Source of the DNA: Valencia hispanica
Taxonomy: Eukaryota > Chordata > Actinopteri > Cyprinodontiformes > Valenciidae
Assembly (NCBI GenBank): GCA_963556495.2
Contig: OY747713.1
Span: 44,566,913 to 44,630,912, forward strand
Length of the DNA stretch: 64,000 nucleotides
Direction of reading: 5' to 3'
Shown here: one piece after another, positions 1-11,000 of the stretch
Layout of the letters: every line of letters begins with the position of its first letter
Numbering within the stretch: the first letter of the stretch is position 1
Translations under genes and position numbers: made by a program
The notes under the pieces: generated by a model
Told to the model about the DNA's origin: nothing
What the model saw: only the letters and a program-made list of their open reading frames with translations
Databases searched by the model: none

Positions 1-1875
1 AAACACCAGTTGCAGTTTTTGTGAAATAATATGGCGGAGATGTCTTTTCTTTTCCGCGACTTCAAATGGTGTCCTTCTTTTTGGGACTCAAATTTGTCCA
101 AAAGTTGAAGTGGTAGCAGCCAGCTGTTTCTCCTTCTCTGAAATTATTGAGCGGAGAACATCTGTGGTGTTCTGTTGCAAAATGCGGGAGAGCGTAATGA
201 GTGGAGGACCCAGGTAAATGCGGAAGTGCATTTGTCCGGTGAGATGGACAGCCGAATGGTCCAGTCGTTGGTTTTGGACTGAGCCATGTTATTGGCTGAT
301 GTTTTTACACAAATACAACAGAACCACTTAATTATTTTTAGGGGGGTTTTGTTTTTTTATCTCCACCAAATATTTATAGCTACATTATGTTAGAACGTTG
401 TTAAGAGGCATGAAAAAAATGTGTTTTAAGCTAGCTTGTTTTTGGCTAGATTTGCCATAGCAGCTTTAATAACTGGATTACTATTCAAGGCAGTTGGTTG
501 CCATGGATTTTGTTTCAGAGTTCCAGAATTCAAATATAAATGCACGCCACACCTTCCAGATTTTTATTTGTAAAAACTATTAACTTCCACTTCACAATTA
601 CGTCCCTGTTTGTGTCACCCTAAACTATCACTTATTATTTGCACAAATCAGTTGAACTGATTGCTGCCATGAACCTCTGCCACCTCTTTGAAACCTGTCC
701 CATAAATAGCAGGACCGAAGCTTTGTGAATGAAGACAGACTTCCTGCTCTGTAATTTGCTTGTCATTCTGCCGTTACAATGACCTCACTTCCAAGTGCTC
801 ACTTAATATTCAAACCTTACTTTGCTGTGCAGATTCTCTGTATATTTGGCATATCTGCATTTCATGCTTACACGCTCTGTGGCCGCAGCTCAGATTTGTG
901 ACCTTCATAAATATTCATCATTCAACTGTACAAAGAACAAAAGGAGAGTACTTACAAAATACAGCAGCAAATGGGGAAAACATTGTTTACTTGAGTTCTA
1001 CTGGCTGATAAAATAAGAAAAAATAAGAAAAAAAAAACGGTACCATGCAGAAAAATCAATAAGTGGGAGAAGAAAAAAACACCCGACATTTCAGGATCGG
1101 TTTTTACTTTGTTGTTCTTTTTCTCTTGAAATCGATTAAAAAGACACAGCTACACTAAATATTTGAAAAGGATCCATAGCTGGGCCCGTTGTCCAAACAC
1201 TGTTAAAATCATATTAGCGAAACACAAAGTTCAATTGTGTGATGTATTAATTCATCATCATAACACACATACTGTAGTTTATTTTTTATCAGTTTTGGAT
1301 GTTTATTTGGAGGAAAACTGGAAATATGGGAAGTAGCTTATTTTATTTATTGACAACATTATATCTCCCCTTAAGTTTTACTAAAGATTAAGTTGCTTTA
1401 AGTTTTAGCAGATGTCTTGGATGCATAGCTGGCTCTTGGCATACAACACATTTACCAGGGCACCAACTGCAGGAGGGGAAGCTGCTCCAGAAGATCAAAA
1501 ATTATATTAAATAACCAATATTAACAATGTTTAAAATGCCTTCACTTGGGCTCTTTATTGCAAATAATATTCCTGAAAATTACATTTCCTAACTAAATGG
1601 TTGATGGGCAGTATTTCCACTGTGAATAGGCTAAGGAGAGGCCATACTAGCTCAAAAATAAATAAACAAAGTCTTTTTTTAGAATTTTTTTACTTCAACT
1701 GTTCATTATTTGCTCATTTTACACACAAATCAGTCTTCTACTAGAAACACTGTATCACAGCTTTTTACTTGACTAGAAGGAGAAGACACTTGAGATGAAG
1801 CTTTTCACATTCTCTCGTATCTGTTATCTTAAATATATTTCACAGAATAATCTGATTGTTCATCCCATTCTTAAT
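1..1875. other. Gene-free AT-rich stretch
   Basis: I see no coding region, RNA gene or recognisable transposon here. The small ORFs (for example 760-1008) have no recognisable motif and lie in AT-rich sequence with many A/T runs. It reads as ordinary intergenic DNA up to the solo LTR that begins at 1881. Confidence 0.6.
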
Positions 1876-1880
1876 GTTAT

Positions 1881-2229
1881 TGTCACGAGGTGTGTGTGGA
1901 GAATGGACCCAAACGCACTCGCTGAAGGAAGGTGCAGGATGTTTATTAAAGTGAGGAGATCGTGATGATGGTGGTGAACGGAGACGAGGGCAGGAATGGA
2001 GAGACTGGACATCGGGCTGGAACGAAGAGGCAGGAAGACGACACACCATGGGGATGAAGACAATATAGGACTAGGAGGAAGGAGGACTAGGAGGAAGGAT
2101 GAAGGATGGATGATCCGGCCGGGAGTGAAAGGAAGTGAGGAGTCTTAAAGGCAGGAGGTGAGTAGGATCAGGTGTGGATGATGAGACAGACAGGTGAAGA
2201 CAATGAGGCAGGAATAGGGCAGCGTGACA
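1881..2229 (-). mobile_element. Solo LTR, family TGTCACG
   Basis: A 349 bp block begins TGTCACG and ends CGTGACA. It is flanked by perfect 5 bp direct repeats GTTAT (1876-1880 and 2230-2234), the signature of integrase-mediated insertion. Read on the minus strand it has LTR organisation: TG at the start, AATAAA in the last third (the plus strand shows TTTATT near 1940), and CA at the end. A second copy lies in the opposite orientation at 28937-29266. There is no internal retroviral-type coding sequence beside it, so I infer a solo LTR left by recombination between two LTRs. A TIR-bearing MITE is the alternative, but TG..CA ends, a 5 bp duplication and a polyadenylation signal favour an LTR. 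Confidence 0.75.
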
Positions 2230-2234
2230 GTTAT

Positions 2235-3337
2235 TAGAAGACAATAACAGAAATCTGAATGAAATTGTGAAATGTGCGGAGACTCTAAGAGGACATGGGT
2301 AAAAAAAAGAAAAAAGGAAAAACTGCAGACCAGATACTCACCAGATACTCTTGGGAGCCAACCAAGAAATGCTCACAATCTCAGACTACTATAGGGAATG
2401 GCTGCTAAATAATATATATCCAACTTCTTGTAAACATGAAATATATTTAAGGAATGTCATCCACAAACTCAAGAAATACAAGGTTACTTTTATCTCTCGC
2501 CTAATTTAACATTATTCTCTTGAGCGGACCAGATAGTATCTGGCGCAGATCAAATTAATGGACCAGGTCTTTATTACTGGTGAGGAACAAAGCTACTATA
2601 AATGTTGTCTGCTCAACTTAATTTTGCTTTTTGGATGTAAAATAGACCCCCACCTAGTTGCAGGTCAGTATTCGTGGATTTTTGTGAGTAATGTGACTCC
2701 AAGTTATTGGTGGAAGATCTGCCGATTCACATATTTTTTGAGTAGCGTATATCTAAAATATTCAAAAGAAAATGCTGCTTGGGAAGCTGGAATACATGTA
2801 CAATGCTACTTGACTTGCTATTAGCTGGCGTTTTCAAAGCCGCCAATCTAGGAGCGCTATTCATTTTCCCCTGGCCTTGATTGATTGTACCCCCAAGAGC
2901 AGAAATAAGGAAGACTGTAAACATTAGCTTCCACAGTAGTGCTGAGACAGCATTGACTGACCATATTAATGCATGTTGAGGTATAGGGTGTGAAAGATTA
3001 AAATAGGCAATTATAAGCATAAGAGGTCTCAAATATTCACAGATTTTAACTATTCATGGGAAGCTATGCTCACTAACCCAAGAATGCCAGGGGTCCACTG
3101 TAATACATTGTATAAACTGCTCTTGTTTCATGTTAATCATCTGATTTTCTAAGGCTGACTTAATAAAAATACATTGTCTAATAATGATGCTGTAGCTACC
3201 TTACCTTCAAAGCAAGTATTGTATCTTGTTTTTATATTATATGGCCTTAATTATAACCAGATAACCCTGTGAAACTGTTGAATCAGACTGTAATATTGAT
3301 TAAAGATAATATTTTAGATATGTTGTTCAAATTAACC
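2235..3337. other. No recognisable gene
   Basis: The short ORFs on both strands (2558-2824 plus, 2727-3032 minus) overlap and show no domain, signal peptide or codon bias that I recognise. No repeat seen elsewhere in the window is obvious here. Confidence 0.5.
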
Positions 3338-3665
3338 CCCCAGACGGTCGTGGCAGATGGCCGCTCCTACTGAGCCTGGTTCTGTTGGAGGTTTCTTCCT
3401 GTTAAAGGGGAGTTTTTCCTCTCCACTGTCGCTACATGCTTGCTCAGTATGAGGGATTGCTGAAGGATTGCTGTGGTTGGAAATCTGCCCAACCTCACGC
3501 CAATGACTGACGCAATCTGCTGGGATTCCTTAAATAGGAAACTTTTTAACTGATTTGAATGTTTGTATAATTGTATTGAAATGACTTCTTGTTAAGTGCC
3601 TTGAGATGACATCTGTTGTGAATTGGCGCTATATAAATAAACTGAATTGAATTGAATTGAATTGA
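3338..3665 (+). repeat. 5'-truncated L2-A LINE, 3' UTR only
   Basis: This stretch matches the last ~330 bp of the L2-A element (25586-25915) almost base for base. The match starts at the CCCCAGACGGTCGTGGCAG block and runs through GCGCTATATAAATAAACTG to a tail of GAATT repeats. It contains no coding sequence. It is a severely 5'-truncated LINE insertion, as expected when target-primed reverse transcription aborts early. Another copy of the same 3' end is at 35005-35457. Confidence 0.85.
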
Positions 3666-4352
3666 AAATTAAAGAAACTTACAAAAAAGAAAATGCTCTG
3701 TTTTTGAGACTACAAAATTTCCTTCATTTTAAATTGTATGTATGTGTAAGTATTTCAGATTTTAAGCAAGGGATGACCAAGTGATGAGAAGGTATTGTAG
3801 CTGCTTTATTACAAACCACCATTGGGACAATAATGTTTAACTTACTAAACATCATAGCAAAAAACAATTAACCGATGAAAATAGACATTATAATAAAATG
3901 AAAGAATTGCAAAGGAATAGGTAACTCAGGTGTGCCTGTTTTTGCCCCTTTCATCATTTTGAAATTTCCCAGTTCTGGTTGTTTTGCACTCGAGTATTCA
4001 AACTGACTGTTCAGCAAAAGAGAATGTTTCGTTTCCAACTCTGACAGCTAATGATTTGAAGTGATTTTCCACATTGTACTCGTAGTCTTCTGTAGGGGAA
4101 TGTGGTTATGACTCTCCAATTAATAAGGTATACTGGCAGGAGGACACCTGGTTATTTTAATGATTAGGTGTCATATGTCATAAGACAGTTTAAGTGTCCA
4201 GAGAGGGATGTGAATTACTTCATGATAATACTCTATTTCAAAGTGAGGCTCTGAGACATATATTTATTTAATAAAAGGGGAATTTTATTTCAAAGAGGCC
4301 CATATTAAGAAACAGTGCACATGTTCTGAGAAGAATCTAAGAGTCAAACTAT
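3666..4352. other. No recognisable gene
   Basis: AT-rich sequence between the L2-A tail and the target-site duplication of the next retroelement. I see no ORF with a recognisable domain and no RNA-like fold. Confidence 0.5.
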
Positions 4353-4368
4353 AGACAGAATCTTCTTT

Positions 4369-5735
4369 TCTTTCTATTTTTACGTGTCCTGTCTGGCAGT
4401 GCGGCACTTAGAATTGGTGTCTGAGTACAAAATAGAAGCCCAACAGATTTACTATCACAAGTGGAGCATTACGGCTTTTGCTACAGTACTCCGCTTGATA
4501 TATATGTGTAAGAAATCTTTATTACAAATTGCTGAGGTTTTTTTTCAGATATCATGAACATGGAGATGGAAAATAAAGGGGAAAAAAGAAAGAAGATGAA
4601 GAGAGGTCGAAAAAAAAAACGTTAAGAGGGAGAGGGTGAGTTGAAGATACAAGAGAGGAAGGGGAACAAAAAAAACACAAGAAAACTTGCTAGTCTGCTT
4701 TTACACCTGCGGGACAGCCGAGAGAGGGAAAAGAACTATGGTAAAACAAAACAAACAATGTGAACTGAGAACTACACAACCCACAAAGCTATATATACAT
4801 ATCAACAACAGTTTCACTTAAAAGCTCATGATCCTGATTATTACAAGATCTAGTTGTGGTAACCTCAGCCCAATAATGCATCTGTAAACACTGGAATCCC
4901 CACACCTGTGTGTGTAGGTGTGTGTGTGTGCATGTGTTTGTGTGACTATGCTGGTGAATTTAAGTTTTCTCCATACGAGTGTTCAATCGCTGGTGTGTGT
5001 AGCCATCGATCCGCCTCCCAGGAATCAATGCAGACAAGAAGGAGATAGGAGCCATAGAAATCCAAAGGACCCCCAGAACACTGGAGCCCCAGGCGGACCA
5101 ACGAAGGACTGACTGTACCCCCAAGAGAGGAACAGAGGAGAGCCGCAGGGGAACATCCAGGAGCTACAATGTAGGGGCCCAACGACGAACCCATGGGCTC
5201 CGCCAGCAGCTGGCTACGCCAAGGCAGAGCCAGCCATGGACTCAGATTCCTGAGGGTGTCCCAGCCCCCAGCGAGGATCCGACCAGGGATCTGCCGACGA
5301 GGGCCCCCCACTCCCCCTCACTGACGAGGGCTTAACCAGCTCCCAAATCTCAATCCCACACACCACAGAGCGCCAAAAGCAAAAATCCAACCAGGGCCAA
5401 TTAAACCCACCAATGAACCGACCGAGCATGAAACATTCAGAACAGGTGACCAAGTGGAGACACCGGACCTGACACCCCTCCAAGACACTTGACACCTACC
5501 ACCAAACAATGAACCCCCAGTGTCCCTGCAGCACATCCATCTCCACCCCAGCCCACGATGAACACAATGACCACCCCAGACACACCCGAACCACCACACC
5601 ACATACGCAGCCCAGCGGCGCACCAAGGCCACCCATCAGTGCATCCTCTCTGGGGCTCCCCCATTAATAATCTGCCCACAGATCACAAACAAAACCGCCA
5701 TGATCAGACCACAAAACAAGAACAATCAACCCACC
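4369..5735 (-). mobile_element. Poly(A) retroelement copy 1, unclassified family
   Basis: The element lies between near-perfect 16 bp direct repeats (4353-4368 and 5736-5751, one mismatch) reading AGACAG-A/T-ATCTTCTTT. A T-rich run at its left edge is the poly(A) tail of a minus-strand element. Its left ~700 bp match 31818-32450 in the same orientation and 8850-9450 in the opposite orientation. The right part (about 5110-5735) is GC-rich and only loosely similar to 32550-33050. No reverse transcriptase is visible, and the ORFs in the GC-rich part are low-complexity. I infer a non-LTR retrotransposon 3' region or a non-autonomous partner moved by L1-like machinery. The family name is unknown to me. 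Confidence 0.65.
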
Positions 5736-5879
5736 AGACAGTATCTTCTTTCCAAAACTGTGACCACACAGCCTCTCTTTATAGGCGTATAGATAGACCA
5801 CACATAGTTTCACATATATGGCTTCATAACCTTTAACATGAAGATTTAAAATGATTTTAGATTAAACTATGATGCCCAG

Positions 5880-7741
5880 AAGGTGACATTGTTGGTTCTA
5901 CTGGATCTAAGCGCTGCCTTTGATACAGTATACCACACTATTCTTCTAACCCATTTAAAACAGATTGGCCTCTCTGGTGCTGTTCACAAATGGTTTAGAT
6001 CCTATCTCACAGATAGGACTTTTATGGTAAGTTTTGATACCTGCTCCTCTAACATCCACAAGATCACATGTGGTGTGCCCCAGGGTTCGATTTTAGGCCC
6101 AGTGCTTTTTAACCTTTATATGCTCTCTCTTGGCAGTGTCATCAGAAGACATGGAGTTAGCTTTCACAGTTATGCTGATGATACACAGTTATACATCTCC
6201 ATGTCTCCTGATGACACACGGCCAATGGATGCACTTTTTAACTGCATTTTAGACATTGAATTGTGGATGGCAGAAAACTTTCTCCAGCTCAACCAGGACA
6301 AAACTGAAGTTTTAGTCATCGGTCCTGAGGCTCAGAGAGAGAAACTTTTACCAAAACTGCAACCACTGTCTTTTAATCCTTCTTTACAAGTGAAGAACCT
6401 GGATGGGATTTTTGACTCTGAGCTGACTTTTATCCCTCACATTAAAAACATTACTAAAATAGGTTTTTATCAATTAAAGAACATTGCCAGAGTCCGCCCC
6501 ATTCTCTCTAGGGCCAATACGGAGACATTAATGCATGCTTTTATCACCAGCAGAATTGATTACTGTAATGTCCTGCTTTCTGGTCTTCCCAAAAAGAGTA
6601 TATCAGGTTTACAACTTCTACAAAATTCAGCAGCACGTGTCCTGACAAAGACCAGGAGGTGGGAACACATTACACCAGTCTTAGACTCATTGCATTGGCT
6701 CCCCGTATGTTTTAGGATTGATTTTAAAGTTATTTTAATGGTTTTTAAGTGTCTTTTTTTTTTCTTGTTTTTTTTTTTTATCCCATGATTTCTTCCCATT
6801 ATTTATCACCCAGTGCTCCTTAGTTCAGGTCCTGGGGTTCCACTCTCCCTCTGTGCCGGCCCCGGGAGGGGCCCTTCACTTAAACCCAAGCCTCCTTCGT
6901 GCTTGGGGAGTGGGCAGGCCCTTCTTTTCACCCGACGGGGCGGGGTTTCTCCGGCTGGACGTAGCGCGTGGAAGGATCACGTTATTCCAGCCAGATCCTC
7001 CACACACACTCATGGTGAAGCGTCTTTCCAGTTTTATGGCCCACACCTCTGGAACAGGCTGCCGGAGGACCTCAGGGCCGCAGAGAGCTTTCGTTTTTAA
7101 GAGCAGGCTCAAGACTTACCTTTTTAGTCTATCTTTTAACTGATTGTTTATTAATATCTGCTTAATTACTCTGCATGTCTTACTAGATTAAATTTTATCA
7201 TTGTTTTACATTACACAATTCTAAATTTTATCAGTGTTAAAATTGTATGTGTTTTACTATTTACTCTCATATTTATCTACTCTTTATTTTAATATTTTAA
7301 CCTGTTTTTTATTTATTTGATTTGATCTTCCAGTGTTTCCTCTGTGGGAGCCCTCTGCCTCGGGAGCGGTGGTTTGGCTGCGGCTGCCTGGGTGCTCTCC
7401 AGGTAGTGCTTGGGGGGAGGTGGGGGCCTCAGCCTTCCCTCCCCTGGGCGCCCTGAGCCGGTGCCTTGGCTGTTGCTGCCAATCTGCTGCTGCCGATGCA
7501 GATGGCTCCTCTGATGGCGTTTCCTTTCCTGGCTCATCTGTGCTTGGCCCAATGTCCTTGTTTACTGTTGCTTTTAAGTGTGTGTGTGCATGGGAGATGG
7601 GTTGGGAGGAGGGAGGGGGGCGGGTATAATTATCATGGTTTTGTTCTTCGCGGAGGGGGTTATGTGGGGTGATTTTAATCTGTAAAGCACATGCTATTTT
7701 GTTTGAAAGGCATTTTATAAATAAAGTTTGATTTGATTTGA
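5880..7741 (+). mobile_element. 5'-truncated L2-type LINE (L2-C)
   Basis: The element starts inside the reverse-transcriptase domain and ends in a tail of TTTGAT repeats at 7741, preceded by ATAAATAAAG. Coding sequence fills 5883 to about 6750. After a T-rich interruption, the last part of the protein reappears at 6990-7140 in shifted frames (HLWNRLPEDLRAAESF, then KSRLKTYLF). A long 3' UTR follows with a GC-rich part (7340-7660). The middle section 6780-6990 is GC-rich and not alignable to L2-A or L2-B. The left boundary is estimated from where similarity to L2-A begins. Confidence 0.75.
5883..6788 (+). pseudogene. L2-type reverse transcriptase, partial
   Basis: This open frame encodes the core of a LINE reverse transcriptase, which would copy element RNA into DNA at a nicked target. 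Motif A is [11 protein letters not shown] near residues 6-16, motif B is [11 protein letters not shown] near 63-73, and the catalytic YADD is in [10 protein letters not shown] near residue 98. The thumb-like segment LLQNSAARVL and HITPVLDSLHWLPV follow. The N-terminal part of the reverse transcriptase and all endonuclease and ORF1 sequence are missing, and the frame dissolves into a T-rich tract after about residue 290. The start methionine is therefore only the first in-frame ATG in the fragment. It is a dead fragment of a third L2 family, distinct from L2-A and L2-B. Confidence 0.8.
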
Positions 7742-7942
7742 CCATACAGCTCCAGCTATGTATAGCACAGTCTTCTTTGCAGACACGTACTTCCCATAAT
7801 AGCAGTCTGTTGCGTTTGACTGTCTTTACCACATTCAAGCATACTTTACTGTGCATTTGTCACTACTCTCCGCGTAAGGCTGTGGTTTACCAACAGTCTA
7901 ATGTGTTTTCAGACACCATCTAAAGGGAATCATCTAGAGTTA

Positions 7943-8156
7943 CAGTGGCTTGCAAAAGTATTCGGCCCCCTTGATCTTTTCCACATTTTGTCACATTACA
8001 GCCACAAACATGAATCAATTTGATTAGAATTCCACGTGAAAGACCAATACAAAGTGGTGTACACGTGAGAAGTGGAATGAAAATCATAAATGATTCCAAA
8101 CATTTTTTACAAATAAATAACTGAAAAGTGGGGTGTGCGTAATTATTCAGCCCCCT
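7943..8156 (+). repeat. Left terminal inverted repeat of the Tc1 element
   Basis: This matches the inverse complement of 10112-10325 over nearly its whole length, with scattered substitutions. Both end in the block reading CAAAAGTATTCGGCCCCCTT. Tc1 transposase would bind inside such repeats. Confidence 0.9.
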
Positions 8157-8311
8157 TTGGTCTGAGTGCAGTCAGTTGCCCATAGACATTGTCTGATGAG
8201 TGCTAATGACTAAATAGAGTGCACCTGTGTGTAATCTAATGTCTGTACAAATACAGCTGCCCTGTGACGGCCTCAGAGGTTGTCTAAGAGAATGTTGGGA
8301 GCAACAACACC

Positions 8312-10103
8312 GTGAAGTCCAAAGAACAGACCAGACAGGTCAGGGATAAAGTTATTGAGAAATTTAAAGCAGGCTTAGGCTACAAAAAGATTTCCCAAGC
8401 CTTGAACATCCCACGGAGCGCTGTTCAAGTGATCATTCAGAAATAGAAGGAGTATGGCACAACTGTAAACCTACCAAGACAAGGCCGTCCACCTAAACTC
8501 ACAGGCCGAACAAGGAGAGCGCTGATCAGAAATGCAGCCAAGAGGCCCATGGTGACTCTGGACGAGCTGCAGAGATCTACAGCTCAGGTGGGGGAATCTG
8601 TCCATAGGACAACTATTAGTGGTGCACTGCACAAAGTTGGCCTTAGTGGAAGAGTGGCAAGAAGAAAGTCATTGTTAAAAGAAAACCATAAACTCCTTTG
8701 CTCCACTCTTGGGGGATGCGGTCGGCCCCGCCCGGGTCCGCCTGGGGCTCTGGGGGTCCTTTGGAGGTCTTTGCTCCGATCTCCTTCATGTCTGCATCGA
8801 TTCCTGGGAGACGGATTGATGCCTGCTCACACCAACTATCGAACACTTATGGAGGAACCTTATATGCACCAGCATGCTAACACACACACATAGATGTGGG
8901 GTCTCTGGTGTTTAAGGATATATTCTTGGGCTGAGGTTATCATTACTAGAGCTTGATTAATCGGTACCATGAGTTTTTCTGTGACATTGTTGTTGTATTT
9001 TTATATCTATTTTTGTGTGATGTAGTTGTGTAATTCTTAGTTCACAATGTTTGGTTTGTTTTGTCGATGTTCCTTTTTCGTGTTTTGTTTTGTTTTTCCC
9101 CCTCTCTCTGCCATCCTGTGGGTATGGAGGCAGACTTCAATGTCTTCCTGTGTTTTCTTTGTTCCCCTTCCTCTCTTGTATTTTCAACTCACCCTCTCTC
9201 TTGACGTTTTGTTTCCTACCTCTCTTTTTCATCTTCCTTCTTTCTTCTCCTTAATTTTCCGTCTCCGTGTCCATAACTTCAGGAAATAAAGACCCCAACA
9301 ATTCATAATAAAATAAAATAAAGCAAAAGCTGTACTGCTCCGCTTGTGAAAGTAAATCTGTTGGGCTTCTACTTGGTACTCAGACACCAATTCTGAGCTC
9401 CACACTGCCGAACAGGACACGTAAAAAAAAAAAAAAAACAAAAAAAAAAAAAGAAAACCGTAAGAAGTCCCGTTTGCTGTTTGCCACAAGCCATGTGGGG
9501 GACACAGCAAACATGTGGAAGAAGGTGCTCTGGTCAGATGAGACCAAAATGGAACTTTTTGGCCAAAATGCAAAACGCTAAGTGTGGCGGAAAACTAACA
9601 CTGCACATCACTCTGAACACACCATCCCCACTGTCAAATATGGTGGTGGCAGCATCATGCTCTGGGGGTGCTTCTCTTCAGCAGGGACAGGGAAGCTGGT
9701 CAGAGTTGATGGGAAGATGGATGGAGCCAAATACAGGGCAATCTTGGAAGAAAACCTCTCGGAGTCTGCAAAAGACTTGAGACTGGGGCGGAGGTTCACC
9801 TTCCAGCAGGACAACGACCCTAAACATAAAGCCAGGGCAACAATGGAATGGTTTAAAACAAAACATATCCATGTGTTAGAATGGCCCAGTCAAAGTCCAG
9901 ATCTAAATCCAATCGAGAATCTGTGGCAAGATCTGAAAGCTGCTGTTCACAAACGCTGTCCATCTAATCTGACTGAGCTGGAGCTGTTTTGTAAAGAAGA
10001 ATGGGCAAGAATTTCAGTCTCTAGATGTGCAAAGCTGGTAGAGACATACCCTAAAAGACTGGCAGCTGGAATTGCAGCAAAAGGTGGTTCTACAAAGTTT
10101 TGA
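8312..10103 (+). pseudogene. Tc1-like transposase, disrupted
   Basis: A DDE transposase of the Tc1 family that would cut and paste the surrounding element. The N-terminal paired-like DNA-binding half lies at 8312-8690 (visible text: KFKAGLGYKKISQALNIP, then QGRPPKLTGRT). The catalytic half lies at 9464-10103: SDETK gives the first Asp, QQDNDPKH the second and SPDLNPIENLW the Glu, with 34 residues between the last two (DD34E). The gene is dead several times over. The expected start codon is GTG at 8312. TAG at 8444-8446 and TAA at 9579-9581 are in frame. A poly(A) retroelement splits the gene between the two halves. Confidence 0.92.
8692..9448 (+). mobile_element. Poly(A) retroelement copy 2, inside the Tc1 transposase
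   Basis: This insertion lies between 15 bp direct repeats AAAAGAAAACC-A/G-TAA (8677-8691 and 9449-9463) that belong to the transposase coding sequence. It ends in a long A-rich tail (9420-9450). It is homologous, in opposite orientation, to 4369-5735 and 31818-33380, and it is 5'-truncated at about 8692. AATAAAG signals occur near 9284 and 9310. No reverse transcriptase is encoded. The target-site duplication and A-tail show retrotransposition rather than DNA transposition. Confidence 0.85.
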
Positions 10104-10111
10104 CTCAGGGG

Positions 10112-10325
10112 GCTGAATAATTACGCACACCCCACTTTTCAGTTATTTATTTGTAAAAAATGTTTGGTATCATGTATAATTTTCGTTCCACTTCTCACGT
10201 GTACACCACTTTGTATTGGTCTTTCACGTGGAATTCCAATAAAATTGATTCATGTTTGTGAATCAATAATAATGTGACAAAATGTGGAAAAGTTCAAGGG
10301 GGCCGAATACTTTTGCAAGCCACTG
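10112..10325 (-). repeat. Right terminal inverted repeat of the Tc1 element
   Basis: Inverse complement of 7943-8156. It begins just downstream of the transposase stop codon (10101-10103) and ends at the TA target copy. Confidence 0.9.
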
Positions 10326-10327
10326 TA

Positions 10328-10915
10328 CTTACTACTAAATAAGCTGACTCATATGTCACGTAAGCGACCAGGAAACATACATTATAATGTTTTGGTTTCT
10401 GTTTTTCAAGAGCTGTTGTGTTGTTCACATATAAAATCCTTCCCAACACTGTTTACTTTGGCTCTTAGGGTTTTTTGGGGTTTTTTTTTTTACCAACACC
10501 TGGATAGTCAGTCAGTCTCAGTAATGCCTGTAATTCTTTCACTAAGTTTTTGGGGGGAATACTTATTAACAAGGCAGCCCTCTGGTTGACTCGAGTCCTA
10601 AAAATCGTAACCCACCACCTTAGCTTCAGACCACAACAAATCAAGTCTCCTACATTTTCAGAGAAATTGTTGACAAGATCGCTGTGTTCAACAACATGGT
10701 GGCTTGAAGGGTCAACAAAATGCAAAAACCACAGTGCAGGTTATGGTAAACTTGCTAGCATAACTTCCATTGTGACTTTTGCATTTTGTTGACCATTCTG
10801 GGCCAGCATCAGGGATATTGGACAGAAACCCATCCTATAATGATTTTAAACAGAGCGCAGAATTTATCACCAAATAAGGGACGATTCTGTACTGAAGTGT
10901 GTCCCAACCCTGGTC
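10328..10915. other. No recognisable gene
   Basis: Short ORFs only, with no recognisable domain. A T-run occurs at 10470-10490. Confidence 0.5.
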
Positions 10916-10923
10916 CTCTAGGC

Positions 10924-11000
10924 CAGGGGTCTGCAACCTGTGCCTCTAGAGCCATATATGGCTCTCTGGTCCCTCCAAATAAGACCAAATAAGATATGTT
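10924..11000 (+). mobile_element. Possible hAT-type terminus (partial)
   Basis: The block CAGGGGTCTGCAACC followed by a CTCTAGAGCC-type segment resembles the terminal inverted repeat of widespread hAT elements in fish. I could not find the opposite terminus downstream, so this may be a broken end. Without a partner end the assignment is tentative. Confidence 0.4.

Larger units (their letters stand above)
7943..10325 (+). mobile_element. Tc1-like DNA transposon with intact TIRs
   Basis: The element begins CAGTGGCTTGCAAAAG and ends with its inverse complement, flanked by TA (7941-7942 and 10326-10327), the target duplicated by Tc1/mariner elements. The inverted repeats are about 214 bp each. 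Between them lies one transposase gene on the plus strand, broken by stops and by a 772 bp retroelement insertion (8692-9463 including one target copy). Without the insertion it would be about 1.6 kb, the usual Tc1 size. It could still be moved in trans, because both TIRs look well preserved. Confidence 0.93.

Noticed and set aside
4946..5679. Cluster of ORFs on both strands
   Set aside because: They are in the GC-rich end of poly(A) retroelement copy 1, low in complexity and mutually overlapping.
7284..7856. 190-codon minus-strand ORF
   Set aside because: It lies antisense to the GC-rich 3' UTR of the L2-C LINE and contains no domain. Composition explains its length.
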